This document shows positions 26,778 through 35,727 of a stretch of DNA of 64,000 nucleotides, piece after piece. The DNA is from an uncultured beta proteobacterium. GTDB taxonomy: Bacteria; Pseudomonadota; Gammaproteobacteria; Burkholderiales; Rhodocyclaceae. A program made the translations under genes and the position numbers. How positions within the stretch are numbered: position 1 is the stretch's first letter; every line of letters starts with the position of its first letter. The stretch covers positions 62,001 through 126,000 of the forward strand of contig CAIVQO010000042.1 of assembly GCA_903908065.1 (NCBI GenBank), in the 5' to 3' direction. Below the pieces are notes generated by a model, which worked only from the letters and a program-made list of their open reading frames with translations, made no database searches and was not told the origin of the DNA.

Positions 26778-27349
26778 CCACGCTCACCGTGGCCAAGAAG
26801 GGAGACCGGGTCGCCATCGCGGCGGACGGTCTCACTACCTTCGGCGACACGCGCCTGGCGCGCAGCTACAAGGGCGAGCACGACAAGATCCTCGACATCG
26901 CCGGATCGAAGATCGGCATCTGCGGGTCCTCGGCCCACCACCTGGTGCTGGTCAGCGCCTTCTCGAAGCTCGAGGACATCAAGCTCGGCTCGCGCATGGA
27001 GGTGTACGAAACCTTCCGCCGCCTGCACCCGGTGCTCAAGGAACACGCCTTCCTCAATCCCAAGGAGGATGACGACGATCCCTACGAGAGTTCGCAGATC
27101 ACCGCCCTGATCGCCAACAGCAGCGGCATCTACGGCGTCTATTCCTACCGCGAGGTGTTCGAGTTCGACCGCGTCTGGGCCGCCGGCTCGGGCCGCAGCT
27201 TCGCGCTCGGCGCCATGCACGCGCTGTACGACTCGGCGCTGACCGCGGCCGAGATCGCCCGTGCCGGCGTCGACGCCGGCATCGAATTTGATACCTCCTC
27301 GGGACCGCCCATCGTGGTCCACGAGTTCACCCTGGAGAAACCCCAATGA
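26774..27349 (+). CDS. HslV-like Ntn-hydrolase (proteasome-type subunit) inside PDH operon
   Basis: 191 residues from GTG at 26774. After removal of the initiator Met the protein begins TTLTVAKKGDRVAIAADGL, which aligns directly with the HslV opening: nucleophile Thr1, Asp17-Gly18, then GDT. A Lys in HDKI fits HslV Lys33 after a small insertion, and RVWAAGSGRSFALGAMHAL matches the HslV GSG-active-site helix. So the catalytic residues appear intact. An acidic loop (NPKEDDDDPYESSQ) is not found in HslV. Both ends are overlapped: GTGA with aceF and ATGA with lpd, so it must be co-expressed with the complex. No HslU-like ATPase gene is nearby. The substrate is unknown; a role in turnover of PDH components is only inferred from position. 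Confidence 0.8.
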   Translation: MTTLTVAKKGDRVAIAADGLTTFGDTRLARSYKGEHDKILDIAGSKIGICGSSAHHLVLVSAFSKLEDIKLGSRMEVYETFRRLHPVLKEHAFLNPKEDDDDPYESSQITALIANSSGIYGVYSYREVFEFDRVWAAGSGRSFALGAMHALYDSALTAAEIARAGVDAGIEFDTSSGPPIVVHEFTLEKPQ

Positions 27350-29148
27350 GCGACAGCGTCGAAGTGAAGGTTCCCGACATCGGCGACTTCAAGGACGTGC
27401 CGATCATCGAAGTGCTGGTCAAGGCCGGCGACACGGTCAAGGCCGAAGATCCGCTGATCACGCTGGAATCGGACAAGGCGACGATGGACGTGCCCTCACC
27501 GGTCTCGGGCACCATTAGCGAGCTGAAAGTGAAGGTCGGCGACAAGGTGGCCGAGGGCAGCCTGGTCGCTATCGTAAAAGTTGCCGCAGGCACGCAGGGC
27601 GCTGGCGCCGGTGTACCTGTTGCGCCCGCCGCGCCGGCACCGGTCGCCGTATCGCCAGCGCCGACTCCTGCTCCGGTCGCCGGGCACGCGGTTGGCAAGT
27701 TCGCCGGCAAGGCCGACCTCGAATGCGAGATGCTGGTGCTTGGCGCCGGCCCCGGCGGCTATTCGGCCGCCTTCCGCAGCGCCGACCTCGGCATGAAGAC
27801 CGTGATCGTCGAGCGCTACGCGACGCTGGGCGGCGTCTGCCTCAATGTCGGCTGCATCCCGTCGAAGGCCCTGCTGCACGTCGCTGAGGTCATGGACGAG
27901 GCGGCGCACGCCAAGGACCTCGGCGTCAGCTTCGCGGCGCCCCAGGTGGACATCGATGCCCTGCGCAAGCACAAGGAAAAGGTGGTCGGCAAGCTGACCG
28001 GCGGACTCGCCGGCATGGCCAAGGCGCGCAAGGTCGAGGTTGTGCGCGGTTACGGCCACTTCCTCGACGCCAACCACCTCGAGGTCGAGGAGACCACGGG
28101 AACGGCGCAGGACAAGACCGGTGCAAAAAAGGTGGTGCGCTTCCAGAAATGCATCATCGCCGCGGGTAGCGCGGCCTTCCACCTGCCCTTCATTCCGCGC
28201 GATCCGCGCATCGTGGATTCGACCGGGGCGCTCGAGCTCAGGCAGGTGCCGAAGAAGATGCTGGTCATCGGCGGTGGCATCATCGGCCTCGAGATGGCCA
28301 CCGTGTATTCGACGCTGGGCGCCCGGGTGGACGTGGTCGAGATGCTCGACGGCCTGATGCAGGGGCCGGACCGCGACCTGGTCAAGGTCTGGGAAAAACA
28401 GAACCTGCACCGCTTCGACCAGGTGATGCTGAAGACCAAGACAGTGGCTGTCGACGCCAAGCCCGACGGTCTCTGGGTGAAATTCGAGGGCGAGAAGGCG
28501 CCGGCCGAGGCCGTGCGCTACGACATGATCCTGCAGTCCGCCGGTCGTGCACCGAATGGCAAGAAGATCGCCGCCGAGAAGGCCGGCGTGGTGGTCGGCG
28601 AGCGTGGCTTCATCCCGGTCGACAGCCAGATGCGCACCAACGTGCCGCACATCTACGCCATCGGCGACATCGTCGGCCAGCCCATGCTGGCGCACAAGGC
28701 AGTGCACGAGGCTCACGTCGCCGCCGAGGCGGCCGCCGGGCAGAAGGCGCACTTCGATGCGAAAGTCATCCCCGGCGTGGCCTATACCCACCCCGAGGTG
28801 GCCTGGGTCGGCACCGGCGAGGACGAGGCGAAAAAAGCCGGGCGCAAGGTCAGCGTCGCCAAGTTCCCCTGGGCGGCGTCGGGCCGCGCGATCGCCAACG
28901 GCGCCGACTACGGCTTCACCAAGCTGGTGTTCGACGAGGAGACGCACCGCGTGATCGGCGGCAGCATCGTCGGCCCCGGCGCCGGCGACATGATCGGCGA
29001 AGTTGCACTGGCCATCGAAATGGGCGCCGACGCTGTCGACATCGGCAAGACCATCCATCCGCACCCGACCCTGGGCGAGACCATCGGCATGGCGGCGGAA
29101 GTCGCCCACGGCAGCTGTACCGACCTGCCGCCGCAGCGGAAAAAGTAG
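27346..29148 (+). CDS. lpd: Dihydrolipoamide dehydrogenase (PDH E3) with N-terminal lipoyl domain
   Basis: 600 residues. An N-terminal lipoyl domain (about 1-80, lipoyl-lysine K44) and an Ala/Pro linker precede the flavoprotein. FAD binding is VLGAGPGGYSAAF at about 131-143, and the redox disulfide GGVCLNVGC gives C165 and C170. The NAD site is VIGGGIIGLEMA, the second FAD motif is YAIGDIVGQPMLAHKA, and the C-terminal catalytic dyad is in IHPHPTLGE. It reoxidises lipoamide with NAD+. The lipoyl-fused form is well known from betaproteobacterial and neisserial PDH operons, and the domain is closely similar to both lipoyl domains of AceF. Confidence 0.96.
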   Translation: MSDSVEVKVPDIGDFKDVPIIEVLVKAGDTVKAEDPLITLESDKATMDVPSPVSGTISELKVKVGDKVAEGSLVAIVKVAAGTQGAGAGVPVAPAAPAPVAVSPAPTPAPVAGHAVGKFAGKADLECEMLVLGAGPGGYSAAFRSADLGMKTVIVERYATLGGVCLNVGCIPSKALLHVAEVMDEAAHAKDLGVSFAAPQVDIDALRKHKEKVVGKLTGGLAGMAKARKVEVVRGYGHFLDANHLEVEETTGTAQDKTGAKKVVRFQKCIIAAGSAAFHLPFIPRDPRIVDSTGALELRQVPKKMLVIGGGIIGLEMATVYSTLGARVDVVEMLDGLMQGPDRDLVKVWEKQNLHRFDQVMLKTKTVAVDAKPDGLWVKFEGEKAPAEAVRYDMILQSAGRAPNGKKIAAEKAGVVVGERGFIPVDSQMRTNVPHIYAIGDIVGQPMLAHKAVHEAHVAAEAAAGQKAHFDAKVIPGVAYTHPEVAWVGTGEDEAKKAGRKVSVAKFPWAASGRAIANGADYGFTKLVFDEETHRVIGGSIVGPGAGDMIGEVALAIEMGADAVDIGKTIHPHPTLGETIGMAAEVAHGSCTDLPPQRKK

Positions 29149-29199
29149 GGAATTCCTGATTTACGCGGAGGCGGCCAGTCCGGTAGACTGGTCGCTACC

Positions 29200-30903
29200 G
29201 TGCTGAAGAACCTACTTTCGCGGTTCCAGGAAAAGAAGGCGCCCGACCACCCGCTGGCTACGGACGAGGGCCTCAACGCCCTCATGGCGGAGACTCCCGA
29301 ATCCGACCCGCGCCGACTGCTGTTCGACATCGACCAGTGGTTCGGTAACATGGAGGAGGTTGCCAAGGAGATCGGGCCGACGCTGGCCCTGCGCGCACTG
29401 GCCCGCCTCGACCAGTTTGCCCGCCCCAGCGCGCGCCACCTGCTGGTCCGTTACCTGACTCCGATGGAACGGGAGTACCAGTCGGAAGCCGCGTGGTCCG
29501 CGCTGGACGAGCACGCCGCACTCCAGTACCGCTGCTACCGGATGTTCATCCTTCCTGGTCTGACGATGGCGACGGATGAAGACAAGGTGCGCATGACGCG
29601 CTGTGCCAACCGTGCCCTGATGGCCTGGGGCTTGCGCAAGAAACTGCAGCACTTCCGTTATCGTCGACCGGCCCCCGAACTTTGGCAGGATGCCCACGAT
29701 TTGTTGGCCGTGCTTGGCAAGCTCGGCTTGCTCAAGACGGTGGCTGCTCCCTATCGCAACGAGCCGGACAGTACCCCGCTCAGCGAGTACCTGATCGGCG
29801 TCTATCTCGAATTCGCGCCGATGGGAAACCTGGTGCCGCAGCAGATGGAGTTCATCGATGGCGTGTTGCGCCATGGAGGCGGCCTGGAACTGAGTTCGCA
29901 AGCCACCGAGCACACCAGCCATGTGATCGATATCGCCGCCGCTGCCGGGCCGCGGCCCTACCAGCCCGGACCAGAAGCCGGCGGCAGCCTGCGCTACTGC
30001 TCGGTGAGCCGGTTGAAGGCGCCGATGATGCGTTTTGCGGCCCAGTATCGCCGGCCCGAGGGCGCGCCGGAATGGTTGGGCCAGTGCCCTGCGAGCAAGG
30101 CCCAGGTGGAGGCGGCGATCCAGGTCCTGATGACGCATTGGGGCGGTCCGCCACCCAAGCGCGGCAGGGCTCGTAGCGCACGCCAGAACGAGATGCGCGT
30201 GATGCTGGGTTTTGGCCTGGCCCGACGCATGGTCGCCGCCGCGCATTTCGCCCGCATGGGACGATCGCTGAAGTACGAGGGCAACGATTTCGAAAGCATT
30301 TCACGGCAGTTCGACGAAACCCGCTTCGGCAAGGTGAGCATTGGCGAAGACGACGTCCAATCGGTTGCCGCCGATGGCGATGAAGGCGAAATCCTGACGC
30401 CGTTGCAAATATTGCGCAAGCTGGAAACGGGTGGTGACCAGGCCCAGATGGAGCACTGGACGCAAGTCGACGGCAGCGAAACCGGCATGGGCTTCGTGAT
30501 TCCGGCGGTGTTGCCGCGCCATCGCATCGGCATGCTGATCTGCTTTCGCGAGGCGGAAGGCATGGATTGGCGCATGGGGGTGGTGCGCCGCATCGGTCGT
30601 GACGCGGCGAATCGTCCCAGCGTGGGCATCGAGACGCTTGCCTGGCCGTCGAACTGCGCCCTGGCCAAGCCCAGCGGGATGGAAAGTGCCTGGACCAAGG
30701 TAGCCGATGGTGGCGGGCATGGCTGGTCGGATGCCATCATCGTCAGCCTGGATGGGCAGGAGCTGGTATTGCCGGCCGGCACCTTCTTCGAGAACCTTGA
30801 AATCGATTTGCGCAGCGAGTTCGGGCAATGGAAGTTGCGCATGGAAGCGCTGCTTGATCGCGGTCCGGACTATGACAGAATCCGGTTTTTGCGCATTTCC
30901 TGA
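29200..30903 (+). CDS. Hypothetical protein with a possible PilZ-like C-terminal domain
   Basis: 567 residues starting at GTG 29200. The N-terminal ~400 residues are helical ([40 protein letters not shown]) with no motif I can name. The last ~130 residues are beta-rich, with [20 protein letters not shown] and [20 protein letters not shown], which recalls PilZ-type domains (W-x-x-G-V-V-R...VGIE). The usual RxxxR c-di-GMP motif is not evident, so binding is uncertain. No signal peptide or membrane segment. A weak promoter (TTTACG, 18 bp, TAGACT at 29184-29189) lies just before it. rpiA starts 7 bp after its stop, so they are probably one transcript. Confidence 0.7.
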   Translation: MLKNLLSRFQEKKAPDHPLATDEGLNALMAETPESDPRRLLFDIDQWFGNMEEVAKEIGPTLALRALARLDQFARPSARHLLVRYLTPMEREYQSEAAWSALDEHAALQYRCYRMFILPGLTMATDEDKVRMTRCANRALMAWGLRKKLQHFRYRRPAPELWQDAHDLLAVLGKLGLLKTVAAPYRNEPDSTPLSEYLIGVYLEFAPMGNLVPQQMEFIDGVLRHGGGLELSSQATEHTSHVIDIAAAAGPRPYQPGPEAGGSLRYCSVSRLKAPMMRFAAQYRRPEGAPEWLGQCPASKAQVEAAIQVLMTHWGGPPPKRGRARSARQNEMRVMLGFGLARRMVAAAHFARMGRSLKYEGNDFESISRQFDETRFGKVSIGEDDVQSVAADGDEGEILTPLQILRKLETGGDQAQMEHWTQVDGSETGMGFVIPAVLPRHRIGMLICFREAEGMDWRMGVVRRIGRDAANRPSVGIETLAWPSNCALAKPSGMESAWTKVADGGGHGWSDAIIVSLDGQELVLPAGTFFENLEIDLRSEFGQWKLRMEALLDRGPDYDRIRFLRIS

Positions 30904-30910
30904 GACATCC

Positions 30911-31582
30911 ATGACCCAAGACGAACTGAAGCAGGCGGTGGCCCGGGCCGCCCGCGATTACGTGGCCGATCGCTTGCCTCAGGGCGCGATCCTGGGAGTC
31001 GGCACTGGCAGCACGGCGAATTTCTTCATCGACGAGTTGGCCGCGATCAAGGGGCGGCTGGGGGGTACCGTCGCCAGCTCGGAAGCCACCGCAAAGCGAC
31101 TCGCGGGTCATGGTATCCGCGTCCTCGACCTCAATGACATCGATGCCATGGGAATCTATGTCGATGGCGCGGACGAAATCGACCACGGCCTGGCGATGAT
31201 CAAGGGCGGGGGCGGCGCATTGACGCGCGAAAAGATCGTGGCCGCCGTCGCCGAGACCTTCGTCTGCATCTGCGATGCGTCCAAGCGCGTGCCGGTGATG
31301 GGCAAGTTTCCGCTGCCGGTGGAAGTGATCCCGATGGCGCGCGCCTACGTCGCGCGCGAACTGGAAAAGCTCGGTGGCCTGCCCAAGCTGCGCGAGGGCT
31401 TCGTTACGGACAACGGCAATGTGATCCTCGACGTGCATGGCCTGTCGATCACCGATCCGGCGGGACTGGAGCAGGCCGTCAACCAGATTGTCGGCGTGGT
31501 TACCAATGGCCTGTTCGCCCGGCGCGGGGCCGACCTGTTGCTACTGTCCAGTCCCGACGGCGTGCAGACCTTCCAGCGCTGA
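30911..31582 (+). CDS. rpiA: Ribose-5-phosphate isomerase A
   Basis: 223 residues. Diagnostic segments are [17 protein letters not shown] (phosphate loop), [16 protein letters not shown] with the catalytic acids, and [14 protein letters not shown]. It interconverts ribose-5-P and ribulose-5-P in the pentose phosphate and Calvin cycles, supplying the substrate of phosphoribulokinase encoded at 47136. The start ATG is at 30911, though the frame remains open upstream in the preceding gene. Its last codons overlap a candidate Pho box for the following phoU. Confidence 0.96.
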   Translation: MTQDELKQAVARAARDYVADRLPQGAILGVGTGSTANFFIDELAAIKGRLGGTVASSEATAKRLAGHGIRVLDLNDIDAMGIYVDGADEIDHGLAMIKGGGGALTREKIVAAVAETFVCICDASKRVPVMGKFPLPVEVIPMARAYVARELEKLGGLPKLREGFVTDNGNVILDVHGLSITDPAGLEQAVNQIVGVVTNGLFARRGADLLLLSSPDGVQTFQR

Positions 31583-31612
31583 AACAATTCCGTCACATGC
31601 GGCCGCTATAGT
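31579..31612 (+). promoter_or_regulatory. Candidate Pho box and promoter for phoU
   Basis: Two 7-bp direct half-sites, CTGAAAC (31579-31585) and CCGTCAC (31590-31596), are separated by AATT. This is the 7-4-7 layout of PhoB boxes (consensus CTGTCAT/C; 5/7 and 6/7 matches). A -10 hexamer TATAGT is at 31607-31612, 10 bp after the box as in PhoB-activated promoters, and there is no normal -35. It overlaps the rpiA stop codon. Confidence 0.45.
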
Positions 31613-31638
31613 CGCGGGATCGCTTAACGGGTGGCACC

Positions 31639-32343
31639 ATGAATCAGGAACACATCAGCCGGCAATTCGATGCCGATCTCGAGGGCTTGCGCACGCGTGT
31701 GCTGGCGATGGGCGGACTGGTCGAGCAGCAGCTGAAGCGGGCCATGGATGGGCTGGAATCGGGCGACATCGGCCTGATCGATCAGGTGATTGCCAACGAT
31801 CGCCAAGTCAATCGCCACGAGGTAGAACTCGACGAGGCCTGCAACAACGTGATCGCACGGCGCCAGCCGGCGGCGGTCGACCTGCGCATGATCATGACCG
31901 TGGTGAAGACCATCACCGACCTCGAGCGCATCGGCGACGAAGCCAAGAAGATCGCCAAGATGGCCCGTGCGCTCCATTCCGGCGAGTCGCGCAGCATGCC
32001 ACGGGTTGATCTGCGCGGTCCGGCCGACATTGCGGTGGCCATGTTGCGCAAGGCGCTCGACGCCTTTGCGCGCCTCGACGTGAATTCCTCCGCCGACGTG
32101 GTGCGCCAGGACCGGGAAGTCGATGCCGGCTTCCAGGCTGCAATGCGCCAGCTGATCACCTTCATGATGGAAGATCCGCGCACCATTTCGAGCTCGCTGG
32201 ATCTGCTGTTCGTCGCGCGCTCGATCGAGCGCGTCGGCGATCACGCCAAGAACATCTCCGAGTACGTGGTGTATCTCGTCAAGGGCCGCGACGTGCGCCA
32301 CATTGGCCTGGAGGCCATGGAGAAGGAAGTTGCCGGGCGTTGA
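31639..32343 (+). CDS. phoU: Phosphate transport regulator PhoU
   Basis: 234 residues in two similar three-helix repeats. The metal-binding motifs of PhoU are visible as DLERIGDEAKKIAK (first half) and SIERVGDHAKNISE (second half). PhoU links the Pst phosphate transporter to the PhoR-PhoB two-component system, damping Pho gene expression when phosphate is plentiful. No pst or phoBR genes lie nearby, so it is a stand-alone phoU here, as in some betaproteobacteria. A candidate Pho box upstream suggests its own gene is PhoB-controlled. Confidence 0.95.
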   Translation: MNQEHISRQFDADLEGLRTRVLAMGGLVEQQLKRAMDGLESGDIGLIDQVIANDRQVNRHEVELDEACNNVIARRQPAAVDLRMIMTVVKTITDLERIGDEAKKIAKMARALHSGESRSMPRVDLRGPADIAVAMLRKALDAFARLDVNSSADVVRQDREVDAGFQAAMRQLITFMMEDPRTISSSLDLLFVARSIERVGDHAKNISEYVVYLVKGRDVRHIGLEAMEKEVAGR

Positions 32344-32344
32344 G

Positions 32345-32369
32345 CCCGGCATGTCCGTTTACTGCCGGG
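32345..32369. terminator. Hairpin between convergent phoU and yggX
   Basis: A 7-bp stem CCCGGCA (32345-32351) / TGCCGGG (32363-32369) with an 11-nt loop lies at the convergent gene ends, overlapping the yggX stop region. It lacks a clear T tract, so it is only a weak bidirectional terminator candidate. Confidence 0.3.
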
Positions 32370-32631
32370 GTGGCACGTAGCCGCTGATCTGGTCGGCGCC
32401 TTCACCGAAGAAATGCTTGGTGACCTGTTCCGCCAGGTATTTGCGGTGCTGGGGATCGGCCAGGCTGAGACGGTTTTCGTTGATGATCATGGTCTGCAGC
32501 TTGATCCACTGCTGCCAGGCTTCCTTGGAAACGTTTTCCCACAATTTCTTGCCGAGTTCGCCCGGCATGGGCGGCAGGTCGAGGCCTTCCGCCTCGCGTC
32601 CCAGTTTGACGCAGTTCACCATTCGTGCCAC
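32359..32631 (-). CDS. yggX: Probable Fe(2+)-trafficking / oxidative damage protection protein YggX
   Basis: 90 residues, a full-length Ygg[19 protein letters not shown], then [20 protein letters not shown] and [16 protein letters not shown]. The conserved Cys is at residue 7. I take GTG at 32631 as the start because it gives the same spacing to the Cys and to REAEG as in E. coli YggX, and AAGGA lies 7 bp upstream. YggX protects iron-sulfur clusters from oxidation. It lies 61 bp after argA as the last gene of the rsmE-ppk2-argA run. Confidence 0.95.
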   Translation of the reverse strand: MARMVNCVKLGREAEGLDLPPMPGELGKKLWENVSKEAWQQWIKLQTMIINENRLSLADPQHRKYLAEQVTKHFFGEGADQISGYVPPRQ

Positions 32632-32692
32632 GGTGTTTCCTTTCGCAGTAAGCAGCGCAAAACGCGCAGTTTACCTTGACTTGCGAAGAGCG

Positions 32693-34036
32693 CTACAAGC
32701 CCTTCACCAACACCTTCGAACGACGCTGCAGGTTATACAGTTCGCGCCTTGCCGCGGGCAGGGCGTCGACGTCGGTTTCGGCAAAACCCCTTTCGATGAA
32801 CCAGTGCGCGGTACGTGTGGTTAGCACGAACAGGCGCTTTAACTTGAGTTTCTTCGCCCGGGCTTCGATGTGGTTGCGCAACTGGTCGCCGTAGCCGCTG
32901 CGACGGAAATCGGGCACCACGGCAAGGCAGGCCAACTCGGCGGCCTTTTCGCTGGAGAATGGATAGATCGCGGCGCAGCCGACGATCACCCCGTCGTGTT
33001 CCACCACCGAGAACTGGGTAATCTCCATTTCGAGCCGCTCGCGTCCGCGCTTGACCAAAGTGCCGTCAGCCTCCAGCGGCTCGATCAGGCCGAGGATGGC
33101 GCCAACGTCGTCGATGGTGGCGTCGCGCAGCCGCGCCAGCGGTGCGCTGGTCAGCACGGTGCCGATGCCGTCGCGGGTGAATAGCTCCATCAGCATGGCG
33201 CCGTCGGCCTGGCGGTCGAGGAAGTGCACGCGACCGACGCCGGAGCGGCAGGCGCGGATGGCGCTTGGCAGCACACGGGCGACTTCCGGCGCCTGCTTGC
33301 CCAGGTAGCGGGCCGCAAGCTTCTGTGCTTCGTCGGCAGTGACGGCGTCGATCAGCGCGCCCTTGCCATTGCGCAGCCCCGGCGCGTCGCAGAGGTAGAT
33401 CAGCTTGTCGGCCTTGACCGCGACGGCAACGGCCTCGGCGGCTTCCTCCCAGGCCAGATTGAAGATCTCGCCGGTCGGCGAGGCGCCGATGGGTGTGATC
33501 AGGACCACGTTTTCCTGCGCCAGGTCGGCCTGGATTTCTTCGGCGATCACCTTGCGCACCGCGCCGGTGTATTGGAAGTCGATGCCATCGACCACGCCGA
33601 CCGGGCGCGCGGTGATGAAATTGCCGCCGGTGACGCGCAAAAATGCCCCGGCCATCGGCGTGTTGGGCAGTCCTTGCGACAGCAGGGCCTCGATCTCGAT
33701 GCGGGTCACGCCCATGGCGCGCTTGACGCATTCCAGCGCCTCGCCGTCGGTGACGCGCAGGCCCTTGTGAAAGCGCGGCGTCAGTCCGCGCGCGTGCATT
33801 TCGGCATCGATCTGCGGCCGTGCGCCATGCACCAGCACCAAACGTATGCCCATGCTGTCCAGCAGGGCGATGTCGTGGATCAGGGCCTGGGCGGCACCCG
33901 ACTCGAGGACTTCGCCGCCGAAGGCGATGACGAAGGTACGACCGCGAAAGGCATGGATGTAAGGCGCCGCCTGGCGCACCCAGGCTACCAGGCGGGCATC
34001 GGTTTCAGGCTGGCTTTCGCGAGTCTCCAGGGTCAT
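32693..34036 (-). CDS. argA: N-acetylglutamate synthase (ArgA, kinase-like plus GNAT domain)
   Basis: 447 residues. The N-terminal amino-acid-kinase fold (about 20-290) has FVIAFGGEVL, LVLVHGARPQID and the GGNFITARPVG region. The C-terminal GNAT acetyltransferase domain (about 300-447) has LACLAVVPDFRRSGYGDQL as its acetyl-CoA loop. It makes N-acetylglutamate, the first step of arginine synthesis. The N-terminal domain usually binds arginine for feedback inhibition. The start ATG overlaps the ppk2 stop (34033-34036). The frame is open further upstream through the low-complexity tail of ppk2, but that part is not argA. Confidence 0.94.
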   Translation of the reverse strand: MTLETRESQPETDARLVAWVRQAAPYIHAFRGRTFVIAFGGEVLESGAAQALIHDIALLDSMGIRLVLVHGARPQIDAEMHARGLTPRFHKGLRVTDGEALECVKRAMGVTRIEIEALLSQGLPNTPMAGAFLRVTGGNFITARPVGVVDGIDFQYTGAVRKVIAEEIQADLAQENVVLITPIGASPTGEIFNLAWEEAAEAVAVAVKADKLIYLCDAPGLRNGKGALIDAVTADEAQKLAARYLGKQAPEVARVLPSAIRACRSGVGRVHFLDRQADGAMLMELFTRDGIGTVLTSAPLARLRDATIDDVGAILGLIEPLEADGTLVKRGRERLEMEITQFSVVEHDGVIVGCAAIYPFSSEKAAELACLAVVPDFRRSGYGDQLRNHIEARAKKLKLKRLFVLTTRTAHWFIERGFAETDVDALPAARRELYNLQRRSKVLVKGL

Positions 34037-35727
34037 TTCGTGGGTTTGCCTTTGCTGGGTTTGGATGGGGCGGGCCGGCTCCCGGGTTTGGGCGTGGCCT
34101 TGGCGGGCGCGGCCTGAACTGCGGGTGCGGGCGTCGACTTCGGCGCGGATGGCTTGGCCAGTACTGCAGTCGGTTTGGCTGCTTTCGCGGCTTTCTTGTC
34201 CTTCTTTTCCTTGGCGGGCTTTTCCGGCTTGGCGTGCGGGATTGGCTTGCCTTCGAGCTCGGCCTCCAGCCGTTCGCAAATCGTGCACAGTACTTTCACC
34301 CGGGCATAACCCTTGTCATTGGCTTCGACCAGCGTCCAGGGCGCGATGCCCGTGCTGGTGCGGTCGACCATGTCGCAGATGGCTTCCTGATAGGCATCCC
34401 ATTTTTCGCGATTGCGCCAGTCTTCCTCGGTGATCTTGAAGCGCTTGAATTCGATCTTCTCGCGTTCCTTGAAGCGACGCAACTGTTCCTCCTGGCTGAT
34501 CTGCAGCCAGAACTTCACCACGATGACGCCGGCATCGGCGAGGTCGTGCTCGAAATCATTGATTTCGGAGTAGGCCCGCAACCAGTCGGCCTCGGCGCAG
34601 AAGCCCTCGACGCGCTCGACCAGCACGCGGCCGTACCAGGTGCGGTCGAAGATCGCCACCCGTCCGTTGCGCGGGATATGCCGCCAGAAGCGCCACAGGT
34701 AGGGCTGGGCGCGCTCCTCTTCGGTCGGCGCGGCGACCGGAACGATCTGGTAATCGCGCGCATCCATCGAGGCGGCAATGCGCCGGATGGCGCCACCCTT
34801 TCCGGCGGCATCGGCGCCCTCGAAGGCGCAGACCAGCGAACGTCCCTTGAAGCGCGGATCGCGCACCAGCTCGGAAAGCTTGCCCTGCCACTTGGCGAGC
34901 TGCGCGTCGTAGTCCTTTTCGCTCAGGGCGTGTTTCAGGTTGAGCTCGGAAAGCACATTGCGGCCATCGATATTGACCCGCATCGGCGGCGCCACCGGGG
35001 TAGTCTGCTTGCCCTCGTCGGCAAGCCGCTGGCGGATCGCCTTGAGCAGGATCTGGCCGGTGGTCAGCGAGCGATAGCGGTCATCCTCGCCTTCGACGAT
35101 GATCCACGGCGCCCAGGGCGTATTGGTCATGCGCAACACGTGGCCGACCACGTCCTGCAATTTGTCGTAGGTCTTGAGCCGGTCCCAGTTCCACTTGGTG
35201 ACGCGCCAGGCTGTCTTGGGATCTTTCTCCAGCGCTTTCAGGCGCCGCTTCTGGCCATCCTTGGTCAGGTGGAACCAGAACTTGAGCACCAGCGCACCTT
35301 CGTTGACCAGCATCGCCTCGAAGCGGTTGATCTGGTCGATACGGGCATCCATGTCGGCCTGGCGCATGCTGCCCTCGAGCCGATCATGGATCGGGCTCGA
35401 ATACCAGGACCCGGCAAACACGCCGATGCGGCCCTTGGGTGGCAGGGCACGCCAGTAGCGCCACATGAAGGGGCGCTCGCGTTCCTCGTCGGTGGGTGTC
35501 GAGAACGCCAGCGTGGAGATGAAACGCGGGTCCATCCATTCATACAGGATGTTGATGGTCTCGCCCTTGCCGGCACCGTCCTGGCCGCTGACCAGCACGA
35601 CCACGGGAATCTTGCCGTTCTCTTTGAGGTCGTATTGCGCATCCTGCAGGGCGGCCCGCAGGGCCGGGACTTCCTTTTTGTAGGTCTGTTTGTCGATCTT
35701 GTGACCGAGTTCCGCGGATTCGAACAT
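34033..35727 (-). CDS. pap: Polyphosphate:AMP phosphotransferase (two-domain PPK2)
   Basis: 564 residues from MFESAELGHKIDKQTYKKEV. Two tandem PPK2 domains: the first (about 35-255) with P-loop VSGQDGAGKGE and lid region PFMWRYWRALPPKGRIGVFAGSWY, the second (about 285-500) with FEGADAAGKGG and YLWRFWRHIPRNGRVAIFDRTWYGR. Two-domain PPK2 enzymes of this layout phosphorylate AMP to ADP from polyphosphate. The last ~65 residues are a Lys/Ala/Pro low-complexity tail. An in-frame ATG lies five codons upstream, but GGGGAGA sits at good distance from 35727. The start overlaps the rsmE stop by one base (TAATG) and the stop overlaps argA. Confidence 0.93.
   Translation of the reverse strand: MFESAELGHKIDKQTYKKEVPALRAALQDAQYDLKENGKIPVVVLVSGQDGAGKGETINILYEWMDPRFISTLAFSTPTDEERERPFMWRYWRALPPKGRIGVFAGSWYSSPIHDRLEGSMRQADMDARIDQINRFEAMLVNEGALVLKFWFHLTKDGQKRRLKALEKDPKTAWRVTKWNWDRLKTYDKLQDVVGHVLRMTNTPWAPWIIVEGEDDRYRSLTTGQILLKAIRQRLADEGKQTTPVAPPMRVNIDGRNVLSELNLKHALSEKDYDAQLAKWQGKLSELVRDPRFKGRSLVCAFEGADAAGKGGAIRRIAASMDARDYQIVPVAAPTEEERAQPYLWRFWRHIPRNGRVAIFDRTWYGRVLVERVEGFCAEADWLRAYSEINDFEHDLADAGVIVVKFWLQISQEEQLRRFKEREKIEFKRFKITEEDWRNREKWDAYQEAICDMVDRTSTGIAPWTLVEANDKGYARVKVLCTICERLEAELEGKPIPHAKPEKPAKEKKDKKAAKAAKPTAVLAKPSAPKSTPAPAVQAAPAKATPKPGSRPAPSKPSKGKPTK

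Noticed and set aside
27642-27670. Seventh copy of the dispersed repeat in the lpd linker (and one in comF at 19801-19831)
   Set aside because: The lpd match encodes AVSPAPTPAP, a natural Ala/Pro linker, and the comF match is only 15 identical bases. Both may be coincidental, so they are not listed as features.
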